A stretch of DNA of 64,000 bases from Sphingomonas sp. GTDB lineage: Bacteria; Pseudomonadota; Alphaproteobacteria; Sphingomonadales; Sphingomonadaceae. A program made the position numbers and the translations under genes. How positions within the stretch are numbered: position 1 is the first letter of the stretch; each line of letters begins with the position of its first letter. The notes beneath the pieces were generated by a model. It was not told the DNA's origin and made no database searches. It was given only the letters and a program-made list of their open reading frames with translations. The stretch covers positions 50,758 to 114,757 of the forward strand of contig JAFIGU010000077.1 in the NCBI GenBank assembly GCA_017849555.1, written 5' to 3'. This document shows positions 17,101-23,588 of the stretch, piece by piece.

Positions 17101-17648
17101 TGTCGATCCCCGACGACGGCACCCGCGCCGGCGCGACGATGGCGGTGCTGATCGAGGAGGCGCGCTGGCGCACCTCGGCACGCGGGCGGCGCTATATGAT
17201 GGCCACGCTATCGGACCAGAGCGGGCAGTTCTTCGCGACCTGTTTCGACGAGATGGTGTCCAACGATCTGGAGGAAGCCGCGCGCGCCGGTGCCTGTGCG
17301 CTGGCGACGGTCGAGCTCGATCGCCGGCCGGGGGAGGATCAGCCGCGCGTCACGATCCGGCGGCTCCAGCCGTTCGAGACCCTCGCCTCGACCGCACGCT
17401 TCGTCGCCGAGATCGCGATCGACAGCGCCGCGGCGATCGCCCCGCTCGCGACGCTGCTCGAAGGGCAACGCGGCGCACGCGGCGAGGTGCGGCTCAAGTT
17501 GCGGCTGCCGCAGGGCGGCGAGGCGGTGCTGCTGCTCGGGCGCGATTTCCTGCTCGACGAGGAACTGATCGCGCGGGTCGGGTCGCTGCCGGGGGTGATC
17601 GCCGCGGCGCTGGGGCGTGCCGAGACGCACCTCGCGCTGGCGGGGTAA
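14148..17648 (+). CDS. dnaE: DNA polymerase III subunit alpha
   Basis: Replicative polymerase (1166 residues, normal for DnaE1). In order it has a PHP domain from the N-terminus (FVPLRIFSSYTMLDGAIEP, TDRNGLYAAM), the palm with catalytic aspartates in PDFDIDFCETRRGEV (around residues 405-410) and the third Asp at about 562 (VKFDFLGLKTL). Fingers motifs GVFQVESEGM and LYRPGPMDNIP follow, then the helix-hairpin-helix region (FNKSHAAAYALLTYQTAWFK), an OB domain and a C-terminal tau-binding region. PHP metal ligands appear partly substituted (FSSYTMLDG instead of HSxYS). The replicative proofreading subunit is encoded elsewhere. Start ATG 14148 begins MPHSAFVPL, as usual for sphingomonads. Confidence 0.97.
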   Translation: MPHSAFVPLRIFSSYTMLDGAIEPKAIAKRAAALGFPAAALTDRNGLYAAMSYSDAACDAGVQPVIGVMLGVARPDLPDGVAPIFDWLALYAQNATGYDNLCALVSMAHLDRPIEQVPHVDFATLAKHSDGLIALTAGGEGGLARLYAEDQPARAEAYADRLEGLFPDRLYIEIVRRLDEVEGRAEPHLLDLAYARNLPLVATNPCCFAERDFLDAHDAMLCIANSTYVESDDRPKSSPDAWMKPANEMRALFADLPEAIANTLVVAQRCAVAAPKRKPILPSLAGDREGEAAMLRNDASAGLEERLRRIEELGAAPAEADWKEVYRKRLEFELDVIIQMGFPGYFLIVADFIKWAKERDIPVGPGRGSGAGSVVAWSLTITDLDPIRLGLLFERFLNPERVSMPDFDIDFCETRRGEVIRYVQEKYGRDQVAQIITFGKLKARAVLKDTGRVLQMSYGQVDRLAKLVPNHPTDPWTLERALNGVSDLAREYANDNDVRRLLDLAMKLEGLPRHSSTHAAGVVIGDRPLAQLVPLYRDPRSDMPVTQFDMKYVEGAGLVKFDFLGLKTLSVLKKAVEMLAQRGISVDLDALGWDDEETYELLQAGNTVGVFQVESEGMRRTLSAVRPTVFEDIIALGALYRPGPMDNIPMFGRRKNGQEEIAYPHPLLEPILKETYGIFVYQEQVMQAAQVLAGYTLGGADLLRRAMGKKIKAELDAQRAIFVEGCANTNKIPAGKANELFDLIDKFAGYGFNKSHAAAYALLTYQTAWFKAHYPHEFFAASMCYDIHLTDKLAVFVDDMRRMGIECLPPDINRSEAEFVVEVDDHGAPAVRYALAALKSVGEGAMEKLVAEREANGRFKSLDDLAHRVDPRLLNKRQLETLAAGGAFDLLEPNRAGVFAVAETILAVAARTEEARTSGQGGLFGEASHAGDAIKLPRSVHWSMAQKMEQEKEAFGFYFSAHPVDRHAHLARMHGARQFAALGELSIPDDGTRAGATMAVLIEEARWRTSARGRRYMMATLSDQSGQFFATCFDEMVSNDLEEAARAGACALATVELDRRPGEDQPRVTIRRLQPFETLASTARFVAEIAIDSAAAIAPLATLLEGQRGARGEVRLKLRLPQGGEAVLLLGRDFLLDEELIARVGSLPGVIAAALGRAETHLALAG

Positions 17649-17668
17649 ATTTCGCCTTCCGAGAACTT

Positions 17669-17697
17669 TTCTCCCTTCCCTTCCAGGGAGGGGAGAA
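17669..17697. repeat. Convergent hairpin between dnaE and the cyclophilin gene
   Basis: A 13-bp stem with a 3-base loop and one G-U pair in plus-strand RNA. Its sequence is related to the hairpin at 10067-10094. It has no T-tract on either strand, but its position between two convergent stops suggests a shared transcription barrier. Confidence 0.55.
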
Positions 17698-17699
17698 GG

Positions 17700-18374
17700 T
17701 CAGGGCTTGGGCGCGGGCGTAGCGATCGGCGCCGGAGCCGTCACCGGCGTCGTGGGCGAGCGTCGCACCGAAATCACCTTGATCACCGGCTCGAGCATCT
17801 GCCCCTTCATCACCCCCACGCCCCGCGTCGGCGAGGTCGGCGCTTCCATGATGCGGTGGACGAGGTCCATCCCGCTCACCACCTTGCCGAACACCGCATA
17901 GCCAGGATCGGTGGCGGTGGCGTCCATTGGCTTCATGTCGCCGACGATGACGAAGAAATCGCCCGCCGCGGTCCCTGGCTTGTCCATCGCCATCGAGATC
18001 GCGCCGTCGACATGGCTCAGCCCGGTCTTGCTGGTGGGCTCGTGCGCAATCGGCGGCAAGGTGCGCTTGGGATCGTTCTGCGTGCCGAACTGGATGAAGC
18101 CGTAATTGTCCTGGATCTTCACCGCGCGATAGAAATTCACCCCGTCGAGTCGCTTCTGATCGACATATTTGAGGAAATTGGCGGCGGTGATCGGCGCGTG
18201 CTCGCGATCGATCGCGATCACGATCGGCCCCATGCTGGTCGTCACGGTGACGTTGACGATCCCGGCAGGCGTCGGCGCGGCGGCGGGCGGCGCGGTCTGC
18301 GCGACGAGCGCGGTGGGAAGGAGCGCGAGCAGCGCGGCGGACAGGACGATCGGGCAACGCATCCCGCGGAGCAT
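17700..18374 (-). CDS. Periplasmic peptidyl-prolyl cis-trans isomerase (cyclophilin)
   Basis: Cyclophilin-type PPIase that speeds proline isomerisation during folding of exported proteins. Start ATG 18374, with GGACAGG ten bases upstream, gives 224 residues; a second ATG at 18362 is possible. The signal peptide is CPIVLSAALLALLPTALVAQ. The cyclophilin core begins VTVTTSMGPIVIAIDREHAP with FYRAVKIQDNYGFIQFG. The canonical core FHRVIPGFMIQGG is reshaped to FYRAVKIQDNYGFIQFG, a pattern common in sphingomonad periplasmic cyclophilins. It may lower classical PPIase activity, since the catalytic Arg-Phe pair is only partly kept. GDFFVIVGDMKPMD and YAVFGKVVSGMDLVHRI are standard. It has a Pro/Ala-rich C-terminus. 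Confidence 0.9.
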   Translation of the reverse strand: MLRGMRCPIVLSAALLALLPTALVAQTAPPAAAPTPAGIVNVTVTTSMGPIVIAIDREHAPITAANFLKYVDQKRLDGVNFYRAVKIQDNYGFIQFGTQNDPKRTLPPIAHEPTSKTGLSHVDGAISMAMDKPGTAAGDFFVIVGDMKPMDATATDPGYAVFGKVVSGMDLVHRIMEAPTSPTRGVGVMKGQMLEPVIKVISVRRSPTTPVTAPAPIATPAPKP

Positions 18375-18478
18375 AACCTGTCCAAAGCTGTCTGGAAATC
18401 GCTTGCCCTGCCGATCTGTGCGGTCCAGCATGTGCGATGAGGCGATGCAACGCCGTCGCCTCGGGAGGAGAGGCACGG

Positions 18479-19981
18479 ATGCAGCAACTATCCGCGATGG
18501 ATGCGTCGTTCGTTTATCTGGAAACCCCGCACACGCCGATGCACATCGGATCGGTTGCGATCTACGATCCCTCCACCGCGCCGGGCGGGTTCGTCAGGTT
18601 CAAGGATATCCTCGCCTTCATCGCGGCGCGATTGCGCGGGGCGCGATCATTCCGACAGCGCCTCGTCCGCGTGCCGTTCGATCTCGATCATCCCTATTGG
18701 ATCGAGGATCCCGAATTCGATCTGGAATTCCACGTCCGCCACATCGCTCTGCCCAAGCCGGGTGACTGGCGCCAGCTCTGCATCCAGGCGGCGCGGCTCC
18801 ATGCCCGGCCGATGGACCTGACCAAGCCGCTGTGGGAATTCACCGTGATCGAGGGGCTCGATAATATCCCCGGGTTGCCCCCCGGCTGCTTCGCGCTGAT
18901 GTGCAAGGTGCATCACGCCGCGATCGATGGCATGTCGGGGGTGGAAATGTCGGCGGCGGTCCATTCGATCACCCCGGATACCACCGCCCCGGCGGACGAC
19001 GATCCGTGGGAAGCCGAGAATATGCCGCACGTCGCCGACCTGCTGGCACGGAGCTATTTCAACAGCCTCGTCCAGCCGATGCGCGTGATGGAGACGATCG
19101 GGCGGTCGTTGCCCGGCATGGGGCGGCTCGCGGCGCAGGTGCGCAAGGGCGATGTGTCGCTGCGCAACACCCGGCCCGCGCCCAAGACGCGCTTCAACGG
19201 CAAGGTCGGCGCGCATCGCGTATGGGATGCGGTGCCTTTTTCGCTCAAGGAGATCCGCGCGCTCAAGGAAGCGGTGCCCGATGCGACGGTCAACGACGTG
19301 GTGCTGTCGATCGTCGGCGGCGCGCTCCGGCGCTACCTCCAGTCGAAGGACGAGCTGCCCAAGGAGACGCTGACCGCGATGGCGCCGATCTCGGTGCGGC
19401 AGGAGGGCGAGAAGGCGGCGCTCGGCAATCTCGTCTCGGCGATGGTGGTCGGGCTCGGGACGCATATCGAGGATGCGCTCGAACGGCTGCGCTTCGTCCA
19501 TGACGAGGCGGTTAATTCCAAGGCGATGACCAATGCGGTCGGCGCCAAGAACCTGTCCGATTATTCGCAACTGATGCCCAGCGCACTCGCCGGTCTCGCC
19601 GCGCGGCTCTACACGCGGATCGGCGCGGTCAACGCGCATGCCCCGGCGTATAATTGCGTCGTCACCAATGTGCCGGGCAGCCGCGTGCCGCTCTATTTCT
19701 GCGGCGCCAAGATGGTCGGGATGTACGGCACCGGGCCGGTGTTCGACGGCATGGGGCTGATCAACCCGGTCTATAGCTATGGCGATACGATCGCGATCAG
19801 CTTCACCAGCGATCGCGATATCATGCCCGATCCGGAGAATTATGCGCAGGCGCTGCGCGATAGCTTTGCCGCGTTGAAGGAGGCGGTGGCGCGTATCGGC
19901 GCCCCGCCACCGGTCGAGGCGAACGAAAACCGTCCCGCGCGCCCGCGCCGGGCGGCTGGTCGCAAGAGAGGAGAGGGATGA
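18479..19981 (+). CDS. Wax ester synthase/diacylglycerol acyltransferase (WS/DGAT)
   Basis: Bifunctional acyltransferase that joins acyl-CoA to long-chain alcohols or diacylglycerol, producing wax esters or triacylglycerol on the membrane and inclusions. The 500-residue protein starts at ATG 18479 behind GGGAGGAG. It shows the catalytic HHxxxDG as H145-H146-A-A-I-D150-G151, the conserved N-terminal MDASFVYLETPHTPMHIG and PLWEFTVIEGL. The C-terminal domain has NDVVLSIVGGALRRYL and TNVPGSRVPLYFCGAKM, equivalent to the ND and PLW signatures. The stop overlaps the phasin start (ATGATG). The pairing with a granule-associated phasin and opposite a PHA synthase operon points to carbon-storage inclusions. 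Confidence 0.93.
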   Translation: MQQLSAMDASFVYLETPHTPMHIGSVAIYDPSTAPGGFVRFKDILAFIAARLRGARSFRQRLVRVPFDLDHPYWIEDPEFDLEFHVRHIALPKPGDWRQLCIQAARLHARPMDLTKPLWEFTVIEGLDNIPGLPPGCFALMCKVHHAAIDGMSGVEMSAAVHSITPDTTAPADDDPWEAENMPHVADLLARSYFNSLVQPMRVMETIGRSLPGMGRLAAQVRKGDVSLRNTRPAPKTRFNGKVGAHRVWDAVPFSLKEIRALKEAVPDATVNDVVLSIVGGALRRYLQSKDELPKETLTAMAPISVRQEGEKAALGNLVSAMVVGLGTHIEDALERLRFVHDEAVNSKAMTNAVGAKNLSDYSQLMPSALAGLAARLYTRIGAVNAHAPAYNCVVTNVPGSRVPLYFCGAKMVGMYGTGPVFDGMGLINPVYSYGDTIAISFTSDRDIMPDPENYAQALRDSFAALKEAVARIGAPPPVEANENRPARPRRAAGRKRGEG

Positions 19982-20385
19982 TGGCACAACAACCACGCAA
20001 GACCGCCAGCGATCGCGCGAAGGCCGCCGCCGACAAGGTACGCGAGGGTGCGGAAAAAGCGCGCGAGACGATCAAGGAACGCGTCGTCGATCCCGCCAAG
20101 CGCGCCGGCGAGGCGATGAAGGCCTCCAGCGAGAAGGCGCTGGAGAACAACAAGGCGATCGGGCTCAAGATGCTTGATCAGGCCGAGACCAATACCCGCG
20201 AGGCGTTCGCCGCGATGCGCGCCGCGGCATCGGCCAAGGATCTGTCCGAAGTGATGAAGATCCAGGGCGATTTCCTGCGCGAACAGGGCAATCGATCGAT
20301 GGCGCAGGCGCGCGAGGTGGGGGAACTGATCATGCAGTTCGGCCGGGAGGCGGTTGGCACGTTCAAGGCGCCGGGGAAGAAATAG
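19978..20385 (+). CDS. Phasin-family granule-associated protein
   Basis: A small (135-residue) amphipathic, nearly all-helical protein: Lys/Ala/Glu-rich N-terminal third (SDRAKAAADKVREGAEKARE), then a Phasin_2-like core (KMLDQAETNTREAFAAMRAA, VMKIQGDFLREQGNRSMAQA). Phasins coat PHA or lipid granules and control their number and size. Start is ATG 19978 or 19981, with the SD GAGAGG inside the wax synthase gene. The overlap with WS/DGAT means both proteins are made together. No membrane segment or signal peptide is seen. Confidence 0.88.
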   Translation: MMAQQPRKTASDRAKAAADKVREGAEKARETIKERVVDPAKRAGEAMKASSEKALENNKAIGLKMLDQAETNTREAFAAMRAAASAKDLSEVMKIQGDFLREQGNRSMAQAREVGELIMQFGREAVGTFKAPGKK

Positions 20386-20695
20386 CCGACAGAAGCCAGA
20401 TAACCCCCGTCATCCCGGCCTTGAGCCGGGATCCATCCGGCCTTGAGCCGGGATCCATTGTGCCTCAAGCTCTGCGGCAAGAGGCGCTTGCATCTGCGCC
20501 TGCCTCTCGATGGCCCCCGGCTCAAGGCCCGGGTGACGGCTGTTGTCGGGATACTCGCTCCGTTCGCCCCGACCTTGTGAGGGCATGAAAGTAATAATTT
20601 CATGGGACCCGCTGGAGGGCCGCCCTTCTTCCTTGGAAGAAAAGTGCAGGGCTTCGACAAGCTCAGCCCGAACGGGGATAGGGAAGTGGAGTCCC
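20386..20695. repeat. Convergent intergenic region packed with repeats
   Basis: This 310-base gap between the two converging storage-lipid transcripts holds no gene. It contains a perfect 22-bp tandem duplication (20415-20436 and 20437-20458, each with palindromic CCCGGCTCAAG-type core), a further inverted copy near 20517-20537, and at 20649-20675 a 27-base copy of the repeat arm found at 6861-6887. Confidence 0.85.
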
Positions 20696-21487
20696 TCAGG
20701 CGTGCCCGGCGCTGGGATAGAATAACGCCCGCAATCCCCCGCGCCGGAACGGCCGCCAGCCGTCCTCGGGCAGCGCCAGCCGGTCGGCGATCGCGTAGAG
20801 CACCGCGGGGTTGACCCCCAGCCCGCAATGGCTGCCGTGGACCTCGATATTGTCGCTGAACGCGCCGAGCGGCTCGATGCAATTTTGCCACGCGACGATG
20901 CCGTCCTCGCGGCTCCAGATCGCGGTGGCGGGCACCGGGGGCGGGGTCGCGCCCTCGGCGAGTTGCGCGCGGGTCTGCTTGTCGTCGACCAACTGGCCGG
21001 TGAACAATTCATAGGCGCGCCACACATTGGTCGAGCGCGGCGAGCCGGTGAAGGGCGAGCCAAGCGAGATCACCTGCCGCACCTTCTCGGGTGCCTGGCG
21101 CGCAGCGATCCGCGCCATCACCCCGCCGAGGCTCCAGCCGACGAGGCTGACCTTGCGCCCGGCCTCGGCGTAGATCGCTTCGAGCCGCGCGAGCAGCTTT
21201 TCGCCTTCGCGCCCGATCGCCTTGGGGCCGAGGTTGCGCCCAAGATCCCAGCGATAGGCGTCATAGCCGAGCCGCCGCAGATAGCGGCGCAGCACCGTGG
21301 TCGAGGCGTCGGTGGTGGTGAAGCCGGGAAGGACGAGCACCGGATGCCCGTCGCCGCGCGGCGCGGTCGCCAGCAACGGCGCCGCGATCGGCAGCGACCC
21401 GAATTCGGCCAGCGCACGCGGCAATTCGGTCAGCGCGAGCAGCGGTGAAGGCGGGGGCGGGATATCGGTTGGCGCGGCAGCGGCCAT
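20696..21487 (-). CDS. Alpha/beta hydrolase, lipase-like, in the PHA operon
   Basis: A 263-residue alpha/beta-fold hydrolase starting at ATG 21487 (SD AGGAG). It has the oxyanion/lipase start HPVLVLPGFTTTD, the nucleophile elbow GWSLGG (serine in VGWSLGGVMAR) and late acid/base candidates in WSREDGIVAW and VHGSHCGLGVNP. There is no secretion signal; it has an Ala/Pro-rich N-terminus. It resembles cytosolic triacylglycerol-lipase-like hydrolases rather than classical PhaZ depolymerases. It is the last gene of the minus-strand phaE-phaC-GNAT group and converges on WS/DGAT-phasin. Mobilisation of stored lipid or polyester is a reasonable but unproven role. Confidence 0.82.
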   Translation of the reverse strand: MAAAAPTDIPPPPSPLLALTELPRALAEFGSLPIAAPLLATAPRGDGHPVLVLPGFTTTDASTTVLRRYLRRLGYDAYRWDLGRNLGPKAIGREGEKLLARLEAIYAEAGRKVSLVGWSLGGVMARIAARQAPEKVRQVISLGSPFTGSPRSTNVWRAYELFTGQLVDDKQTRAQLAEGATPPPVPATAIWSREDGIVAWQNCIEPLGAFSDNIEVHGSHCGLGVNPAVLYAIADRLALPEDGWRPFRRGGLRALFYPSAGHA

Positions 21488-21583
21488 TAGCAGTTTCTCC
21501 TGTCGTTCCGGCATCTACGCGCCGGCTGTTATTTTTGTTCAGTAATCAGGCTATAATCATTAAAAAGCTAAGGGAAGTAAATT

Positions 21584-22123
21584 CTAGGCTTCATCAAAGC
21601 CGTAAGCGCGTTGCGATGCTTCGTGGCGGGCGAGATCGAGGCTGAGGATCGCCAGATCGTGCGGCTGGCCGCTGCGATCGCGCACCTGATCCTTGAGCAA
21701 TGCTTCGCCACGGAACCCCAGGCTTTCGAACAATGCGACCGAATTGCGCTGATCGGGGGTCATCGCCGCGGTGAGCTTGGCGAGCCGCCGTTCGACCGCC
21801 ACCGCCATGATCGCCTGCAGCAGATCGCGCCCCAACCCGGCGCCGCGCCGTTCCGACGACACCAGAAGCCGCACCTCGCCGACATGCGCCGACCAGCCGA
21901 GCGGATCGCGCACCAGCGCGACCGAGCCGACGATCTCGCCGTCCTTCTCGGCGAGCAGGCTGTCGATCCAGCCGTCGTCGATCGCCGTCAGCCACGCCTC
22001 GACGACGCGCGGGTGTTTGAGATCGCGGCCGAGGAACAACAGGTCATGCTCGGGCAGGTCTTGCGCGAAGGCGATCATCGCGTCGCGGTCGGGGCTGCGG
22101 AAACGTCGGATGCGTTGGCTCAT
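21584..22123 (-). CDS. GNAT-family N-acetyltransferase
   Basis: A 179-residue single GNAT domain starting MSQRIRRFRSPDRDAMIAF. The acetyl-CoA-binding A-motif is LLVSSERRGAGLGRDLLQAI (R/Q-x-x-G-x-G/A form), followed by NSVALFESLGFR, the usual motif-B end. Its substrate is unknown. Its ATG overlaps the phaC stop (ATGA), so it is translated from the PHA mRNA. That makes a role in granule protein modification or co-substrate metabolism conceivable, though overlap alone is weak evidence. Confidence 0.85.
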   Translation of the reverse strand: MSQRIRRFRSPDRDAMIAFAQDLPEHDLLFLGRDLKHPRVVEAWLTAIDDGWIDSLLAEKDGEIVGSVALVRDPLGWSAHVGEVRLLVSSERRGAGLGRDLLQAIMAVAVERRLAKLTAAMTPDQRNSVALFESLGFRGEALLKDQVRDRSGQPHDLAILSLDLARHEASQRAYGFDEA

Positions 22124-23193
22124 ATCGATCGCTCCGCCAGCCAGTTCGCCAGCGCGGGCCACATGCGCTTGATCGCATTGCCCCCCGCGACGAGGCTGAC
22201 ATGCCCCCCTTTCAGCATGATTTCCTGTTTGTCGGGCGATCCGATCATTCCGAGCAGCGGCGCCGATGCCTCGCGCGGGACGATATGATCATGCTCCGCC
22301 GCGAGATGCAGAAACGGCACCGTGATGCCGCCAAGATCGATCGCGCGCCCGCCGACGGTCATCGTGCCCTTGTACAGGCTGTTGTCCCACATCAGCTTCT
22401 TGGTCGTCTGGCGGAAATATTCACCGGCGAGCGGCAGGGTATCGGTGTTCCAGCGTTCGAACATGCGGAACGACTTCACATATTCGTCGTCCCACAGATT
22501 GTCGTAGAGCCGCATATTGGCTGCGGTGCGCGCCGCCGGGCGCAGCATGTCGAACGAGGCGTAGAGCATGTCGCCCGGCACGTTGCCGAACGTATCGACC
22601 AGCCGGTCGACATCGAAGAAGCGCGGGTCGGACCAGGCGCTGAACAGGTCCATCCGCGAAAAATCGATCGGCGTGGTGAAGGTGACGAGATTGGCGAGCC
22701 CCTGCGCCGGATGCAGCGCGGCATAGAGCAGGGAGAGCACCCCGCCGAAGCAATAGCCGACCATGCTGACATCGGGCTCGCCGGTCTCCTCCCTGACCCG
22801 CGCGACGGCCGCGGGAAGGAAATCGAGCACATAGCTTTCGAGCGTCAGCGAGCGTTCGTGGCTGCGCGGCGCTTCCCATTCGAGCATGAACACGTCGAAC
22901 CCGGCGCGGAGCAGGAATTCGACCAGGCTCTGCCCCGGCACCATATCGAAGATAAAGCCGCGGTTGGTGGTCGCCATCACCAGCAGGATCGGCACGCGAT
23001 AGACCTCGTCGGTCATCGGCCGATAGTGATTGAGCCGCATCGGCCCGCGTTCGATCAGCACCTCCCGCGGGGTCGCGCCGACCACCGGGGCAGGGGAGGT
23101 GAAGTAATTCAACCCCTTGATATTCCGCGCCATCATCCGTTCGAATTCGCCCTGGGCGGCCGAGATCGGATCGATCGTCGCGGTTTGCTGCAT
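22120..23193 (-). CDS. phaC: Class III-like polyhydroxyalkanoate synthase catalytic subunit
   Basis: Polymerises (R)-3-hydroxyacyl-CoA into PHA at the granule surface. At 357 residues it has the length of class III/IV PhaC rather than the ~590-residue class I enzyme. The catalytic triad is clear: Cys148 in GYCFGG, Asp302 in AEHDHIVP and His331 in KGGHVSLV, almost the numbering of the Allochromatium class III enzyme (Cys149, Asp302, His331). Other family stretches are LLVMATTNRGFIFDMVPGQS and WEAPRSHERSLTLESYVLDF. The preceding gene, ending TGATG into this start, encodes a short PhaE-like protein, as expected for a two-subunit synthase. Confidence 0.93.
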   Translation of the reverse strand: MQQTATIDPISAAQGEFERMMARNIKGLNYFTSPAPVVGATPREVLIERGPMRLNHYRPMTDEVYRVPILLVMATTNRGFIFDMVPGQSLVEFLLRAGFDVFMLEWEAPRSHERSLTLESYVLDFLPAAVARVREETGEPDVSMVGYCFGGVLSLLYAALHPAQGLANLVTFTTPIDFSRMDLFSAWSDPRFFDVDRLVDTFGNVPGDMLYASFDMLRPAARTAANMRLYDNLWDDEYVKSFRMFERWNTDTLPLAGEYFRQTTKKLMWDNSLYKGTMTVGGRAIDLGGITVPFLHLAAEHDHIVPREASAPLLGMIGSPDKQEIMLKGGHVSLVAGGNAIKRMWPALANWLAERSI

Positions 23194-23546
23194 CAGCTTG
23201 CCTTGCTTGGTGGTTTGCGGCTGCGGCTGGGGCGCGGCTTGGCCGGATCGGGGCCGCCGCTGCCGAGCTTCGCCTCGATCCGGGCGAGCGTCGCCTCGAT
23301 CCCTGCGACGCGCCGCGCGAGATCATCGAAATCGGCGCGGCTGGGCAGATTGGCGGCGGCGAGCACGCGCTCCATCACCTGATGCGTATTCGCCTGCATA
23401 TTGGCGGTGGCGGCGGTCGCCGCGCTCATCCCGCGGACGAATTCTTCGCTCTTGAGCGCGTCGCCGCCGAAATTGTTTACGGCCTTTTCCCAATGACCCA
23501 GCATGTCCCGAAAGAAAGCCGCCGGATCTGAAGGGTTGCTGGTCAT
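23193..23546 (-). CDS. phaE: Short PhaE-like PHA synthase partner
   Basis: A 117-residue cytosolic protein just upstream of phaC and overlapping it (TGATG). The start is taken at ATG 23546 (MTSNPSDPAAFFRDMLGHWE); no good SD is seen. It is predicted helical, with a coiled-coil segment DFDDLARRVAGIEATLARIE near the end, matching the C-terminal part of PhaE, and a basic Ser/Arg/Lys/Pro tail. Class III PhaE proteins are normally about 350 residues, so this is either a minimal PhaE or a PhaR/phasin-like activator that replaced it. The assignment rests on synteny and the coiled-coil pattern. Confidence 0.65.
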   Translation of the reverse strand: MTSNPSDPAAFFRDMLGHWEKAVNNFGGDALKSEEFVRGMSAATAATANMQANTHQVMERVLAAANLPSRADFDDLARRVAGIEATLARIEAKLGSGGPDPAKPRPSRSRKPPSKAS

Positions 23547-23588
23547 TGCAACAAGGAGACTTTCACGGCGCGCCGCACCGGTCAAGGG

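Noticed and set aside
17669-17697. Classical rho-independent terminator for dnaE
   Set aside because: The stem is strong but neither strand has a following T-run, so it is listed as a dyad repeat only.
23193-23585. Longer 130-residue version of the PhaE-like protein from an upstream start
   Set aside because: The extra 13 residues lack family resemblance; ATG 23546 begins the sequence that looks like the domain.
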